A DNA stretch of 64,000 bases from positions 248,001 to 312,000 of the forward strand of contig CAJTQR010000003.1 in the NCBI GenBank assembly GCA_910578515.1, written 5' to 3'. Positions 61,457 to 64,000 of the stretch are shown here, one piece after another. Both the position numbers and the translations under genes were made by a program. Under the pieces are notes generated by a model. The model had not been told where the DNA came from. It worked only from the letters and a program-made list of their open reading frames with translations, and did not search any database. Numbering within the stretch: position 1 is the stretch's first letter; each line of letters starts with the position of its first letter. The stretch comes from an uncultured Duncaniella sp. Its GTDB lineage: Bacteria; Bacteroidota; Bacteroidia; Bacteroidales; Muribaculaceae.

Positions 61457-62773
61457 ATGGCAGTTAAAGAATATTTTCCCAGTATAGGAAAAATCAAATT
61501 CGAAGGTAAGGAATCAAAGAATCCCCTTGCATACCGTTACTATGACGCTGAGAAGGTAATCCTCGGCAAGCCCATGAAAGAATGGCTTAAGTTTGCCATG
61601 GCATGGTGGCACACTCTCTGCGCTGACGGTGGTGACCAGTTTGGCACAGGCACAAAGAAATTCCCCTGGGCTGAAGGTGCTGACGCTCTGACTATCGCAA
61701 AGCAGAAGGCTGACGCAGGTTTCGAGTTCATGCAGAAGATGGGTATCGAATACTTCTGCTTCCATGATGTGGACCTCGTGAGCGAGGGCAACTCAGTGGA
61801 GGAGTATGAACACAACATGAAGGAAATCGTGGCTTATCTTAAGGAAAAGATGGCTGAGACAGGCATCAAGAACCTTTGGGGTACAGCTAATGTGTTCAGC
61901 AACGGCCGCTACATGAACGGTGCCGCAACCAATCCTGATTTCGACGTGGTAGCACGCGCTGCTGTTCAGATTAAGAATGCCATTGACGCAACCATTGCAC
62001 TTGGCGGTACAAACTACGTGTTCTGGGGTGGTCGTGAAGGTTATATGAGCCTTCTCAACACAGACCAGAAGCGTGAGAAAGAGCATCTTGCAACCATGCT
62101 TACCCTTGCTCGTGACTATGCACGTTCAAAGGGCTTCACCGGTACATTCCTCATCGAGCCCAAACCCATGGAACCCTCAAAGCATCAGTATGATGTGGAC
62201 AGCGAAACTGTAATCGGCTTCCTGAAGGCTCATGGTCTTGACAAGGACTTCAAGCTCAACATCGAGGTTAACCACGCAACTCTCGCAGGTCACACATTCG
62301 AACATGAACTCGCAGTTGCTGTTGACAATGGTATGCTCGGTTCAATCGACGCTAACCGCGGTGACTATCAGAACGGCTGGGATACTGACCAGTTCCCCAT
62401 CGACAACTATGAACTTACTCAGGCTATGATGCAGATTATCCGCAACGGTGGTCTCGGCAACGGTGGTACCAACTTCGACGCCAAGACCCGTCGTAACTCA
62501 ACTGACCTTGAGGATATCTTCATCGCCCACATCGCAGGTATGGATGCAATGGCACGCGCACTCGAAAGCGCAGCAGCCCTTCTTGAGGAATCACCCTACA
62601 AGGATATGCTCCGTGCACGTTACGCTTCATTTGATAGCGGCAAGGGTAAGGAATTTGAGGAAGGTAAGCTCACTCTCGAAGAAGTGGCAGCCTACGGTAA
62701 GGAAGTAAACGAACCTAAGCAGACTTCCGGCAAGCAGGAGCTCTACGAAGCTATCGTGGCAATGTATTGCTAA
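61457..62773 (+). CDS. xylA: Xylose isomerase
   Basis: 438 residues, class II length. Converts D-xylose to D-xylulose with divalent metal. Landmarks are [14 protein letters not shown] (catalytic His), [27 protein letters not shown] (metal Glu), [18 protein letters not shown] and [20 protein letters not shown] (metal Asp residues). The product is the substrate of XylB. Confidence 0.97.
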   Translation: MAVKEYFPSIGKIKFEGKESKNPLAYRYYDAEKVILGKPMKEWLKFAMAWWHTLCADGGDQFGTGTKKFPWAEGADALTIAKQKADAGFEFMQKMGIEYFCFHDVDLVSEGNSVEEYEHNMKEIVAYLKEKMAETGIKNLWGTANVFSNGRYMNGAATNPDFDVVARAAVQIKNAIDATIALGGTNYVFWGGREGYMSLLNTDQKREKEHLATMLTLARDYARSKGFTGTFLIEPKPMEPSKHQYDVDSETVIGFLKAHGLDKDFKLNIEVNHATLAGHTFEHELAVAVDNGMLGSIDANRGDYQNGWDTDQFPIDNYELTQAMMQIIRNGGLGNGGTNFDAKTRRNSTDLEDIFIAHIAGMDAMARALESAAALLEESPYKDMLRARYASFDSGKGKEFEEGKLTLEEVAAYGKEVNEPKQTSGKQELYEAIVAMYC

Positions 62774-62779
62774 AACATG

Positions 62780-62812
62780 TTTGCGTTAATCGCAACTATT
62801 TTGTAAATTTGC
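62780..62812 (+). promoter_or_regulatory. Promoter of the xylose transporter gene
   Basis: TTTG at 62780-62783, 20 bases, then TAAATTTGC at 62804-62812. It gives the transporter its own transcript with a leader of about 135 bases. Confidence 0.7.
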
Positions 62813-62858
62813 ATCCGAATGCGAGTTACAAATAGATTGAATATATCATAGGAATGTT

Positions 62859-62883
62859 CGTGCGGGGATTTATTTTCCGCACG
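62859..62883 (+). promoter_or_regulatory. Hairpin in the transporter leader, possible attenuator
   Basis: CGTGCGG (62859-62865) pairs with CCGCACG (62877-62883) and is followed by pyrimidine-rich sequence with a T6 run near 62896. It could be a weak terminator in the leader or the xylA terminator. Confidence 0.45.
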
Positions 62884-62955
62884 GACATTTCACTATTTTT
62901 TCACTATTTCAAATCACGACACATTCATCTTCACACTAATACCATTTACAGTATC

Positions 62956-64000
62956 ATGAATTATCCTCAGCAAGGTAGTAAACTCTATCTGTTCTCCATT
63001 GTGCTTGTCGCCGTACTTGGTGGACTATTGTTCGGCTATGACACAGCCGTAATCTCAGGCGCCGAGAAAGGTCTGCAAGCTTTTTTCCTTGGAGCCAAGG
63101 ACTTTGTCTACACTGACACTATCCATGGCATCACCTCTTCAAGCGCTCTCCTGGGCTGTATAGTCGGCAGTGCGCTCTCAGGCTTTTTCGCTTCATATTT
63201 CGGACGTAAGAAATCACTCGCTATAGCAGGTATCTTCTTTTTCCTCTCCGCATTAGGCAGCTATTGTCCTGAATTTATGTTCTTTGACCACGGTGTGCCT
63301 TCAGCAAGTCTTCTTGTGGCTTTCAACATTTACCGTATACTTGGCGGTATCGGTGTGGGGTTGGCATCAGCTATCTGCCCGATGTATATCGCCGAGGTTG
63401 CACCATCAAATATGCGCGGTACCCTCGTGTCATGGAACCAGTTCGCCATCATTTTCGGTCAGCTGGTGGTATACTTCGTCAACTTCCTTATTCTCGGCGA
63501 GCATACCCAGCCTGTGATTGAGAAAATAGGCGAGACTGTCTATGCCGTAAGCTCATCGTCAGATGTATGGACCATCACCACCGGATGGCGCTATATGTTC
63601 GGCTCGGAAGCCTTTGTGGCAGGTCTGTTCACCATTCTGGTATGTCTGGTGCCTGAATCGCCCCGTTATCTCGTGCTGATTGGCAAGGATGATAAGGCAC
63701 TCGGAATCCTCTCGCATATCAACGGTTATGCCAAGGCGAAGGAAATCCTCACCCAAATCAAGAATACCACCGAGGTCAAGAGCGAGAAGCTCTTCTCGTT
63801 CGGAGTAATGGTAATCTTCGTTGGTGTGATGCTTTCTGTGTTCCAGCAGGCTGTAGGTATCAATGCAGTGCTTTACTATGCTCCCCGTATCTTCGAGTCA
63901 ATGAACATGGGTAACCCGATGGTTCAGACCGTGATAATGGGTATCGTCAATATATCGTTCACACTCGTGGCTGTGTTCTCAGTCGAGAAGCTCGGTCGCA
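62956..64000 (+). CDS. xylE: D-xylose:proton symporter, MFS sugar porter (3' end outside window)
   Basis: 348 codons are visible from the ATG at 62956. MFS sugar-porter signatures: GGLLFGYDTAVISGAEKGLQ (helix 1), FGRKKSL after helix 2, YRILGGIGVGLASAICPMYI with AEVAPSNMRGTLVS, VPESPRYLV after helix 6 and FQQAVGINAVLYYAPRIFES (helix 7, with the QQxxG sugar-contact motif). The long loop between helices 5 and 6 is typical of XylE-like porters. Final helices are cut by the window edge. Confidence 0.93.
   Translation, partial: MNYPQQGSKLYLFSIVLVAVLGGLLFGYDTAVISGAEKGLQAFFLGAKDFVYTDTIHGITSSSALLGCIVGSALSGFFASYFGRKKSLAIAGIFFFLSALGSYCPEFMFFDHGVPSASLLVAFNIYRILGGIGVGLASAICPMYIAEVAPSNMRGTLVSWNQFAIIFGQLVVYFVNFLILGEHTQPVIEKIGETVYAVSSSSDVWTITTGWRYMFGSEAFVAGLFTILVCLVPESPRYLVLIGKDDKALGILSHINGYAKAKEILTQIKNTTEVKSEKLFSFGVMVIFVGVMLSVFQQAVGINAVLYYAPRIFESMNMGNPMVQTVIMGIVNISFTLVAVFSVEKLGR

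Overview
The window looks like a chromosome segment from a Bacteroidales gut bacterium, probably Muribaculaceae-like (inference). The main evidence is the repeated Bacteroidetes promoter signature (TTTG, about 20 bases, then TAnnTTTG). The lineage-typical genes agree: an UpxY/NusG-like antiterminator heading a polysaccharide locus, DUF2723, DUF4271, DUF3943, OmpA-type porins and a NUDIX-type pentose regulator beside xylBAE. No rRNA or tRNA gene was recognised.

Layout. 1-5565 (minus): glycan hydrolases (GH78 cut by the window edge, GH2) and an S41 peptidase. 5832-9790: pckA, a strong promoter with a structured RNA candidate, a small HTH protein and rlmN. 9989-26323 (minus): an OmpA-like protein, then a 13-gene exopolysaccharide operon read from the UpxY-like gene at 26323 down to 11981 (Wza, Wzc, glycosyltransferases, EpsG-type polymerase, phosphoglycosyl transferase, aminotransferase, 4,6-dehydratase). 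26894-29945 (minus): a MetE-like protein, a ThiF/MoeB-like enzyme and bioB. 30286-33242 (plus): four genes including a phage-portal-like protein with no other phage genes. 33385-40937 (plus): trpS, DUF2723, a polysaccharide deacetylase, queG, a carbonic anhydrase and a short tatD-like gene.

40938-45607 is an AT-richer accessory island and the most interesting part. It carries an EcoRI-family adenine methyltransferase, three silent alternative 3' ends of that same gene on the opposite strand, a HigBA toxin-antitoxin pair, a DUF262-HNH nuclease and a tyrosine recombinase. The sequence TTGAAATCTTAGG, encoding E-I-L-G in one reading phase, occurs once in the methyltransferase and once, inverted, at the head of each silent cassette. 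This is the expected architecture of a DNA-inversion switch that changes the methyltransferase C-terminus. The cassette now in the expression position carries an apparent one-base frameshift.

45666-64000: yidD, rnpA, hemD, DUF4271, LOG and DUF3943 genes; a small membrane protein; rplS with a structured leader; a nested palindromic repeat before ruvX-def-ettA; glmS; an OmpA porin; glycerate kinase; and a xylose utilisation cluster (NUDIX regulator, xylB, xylA, xylE cut by the window edge).
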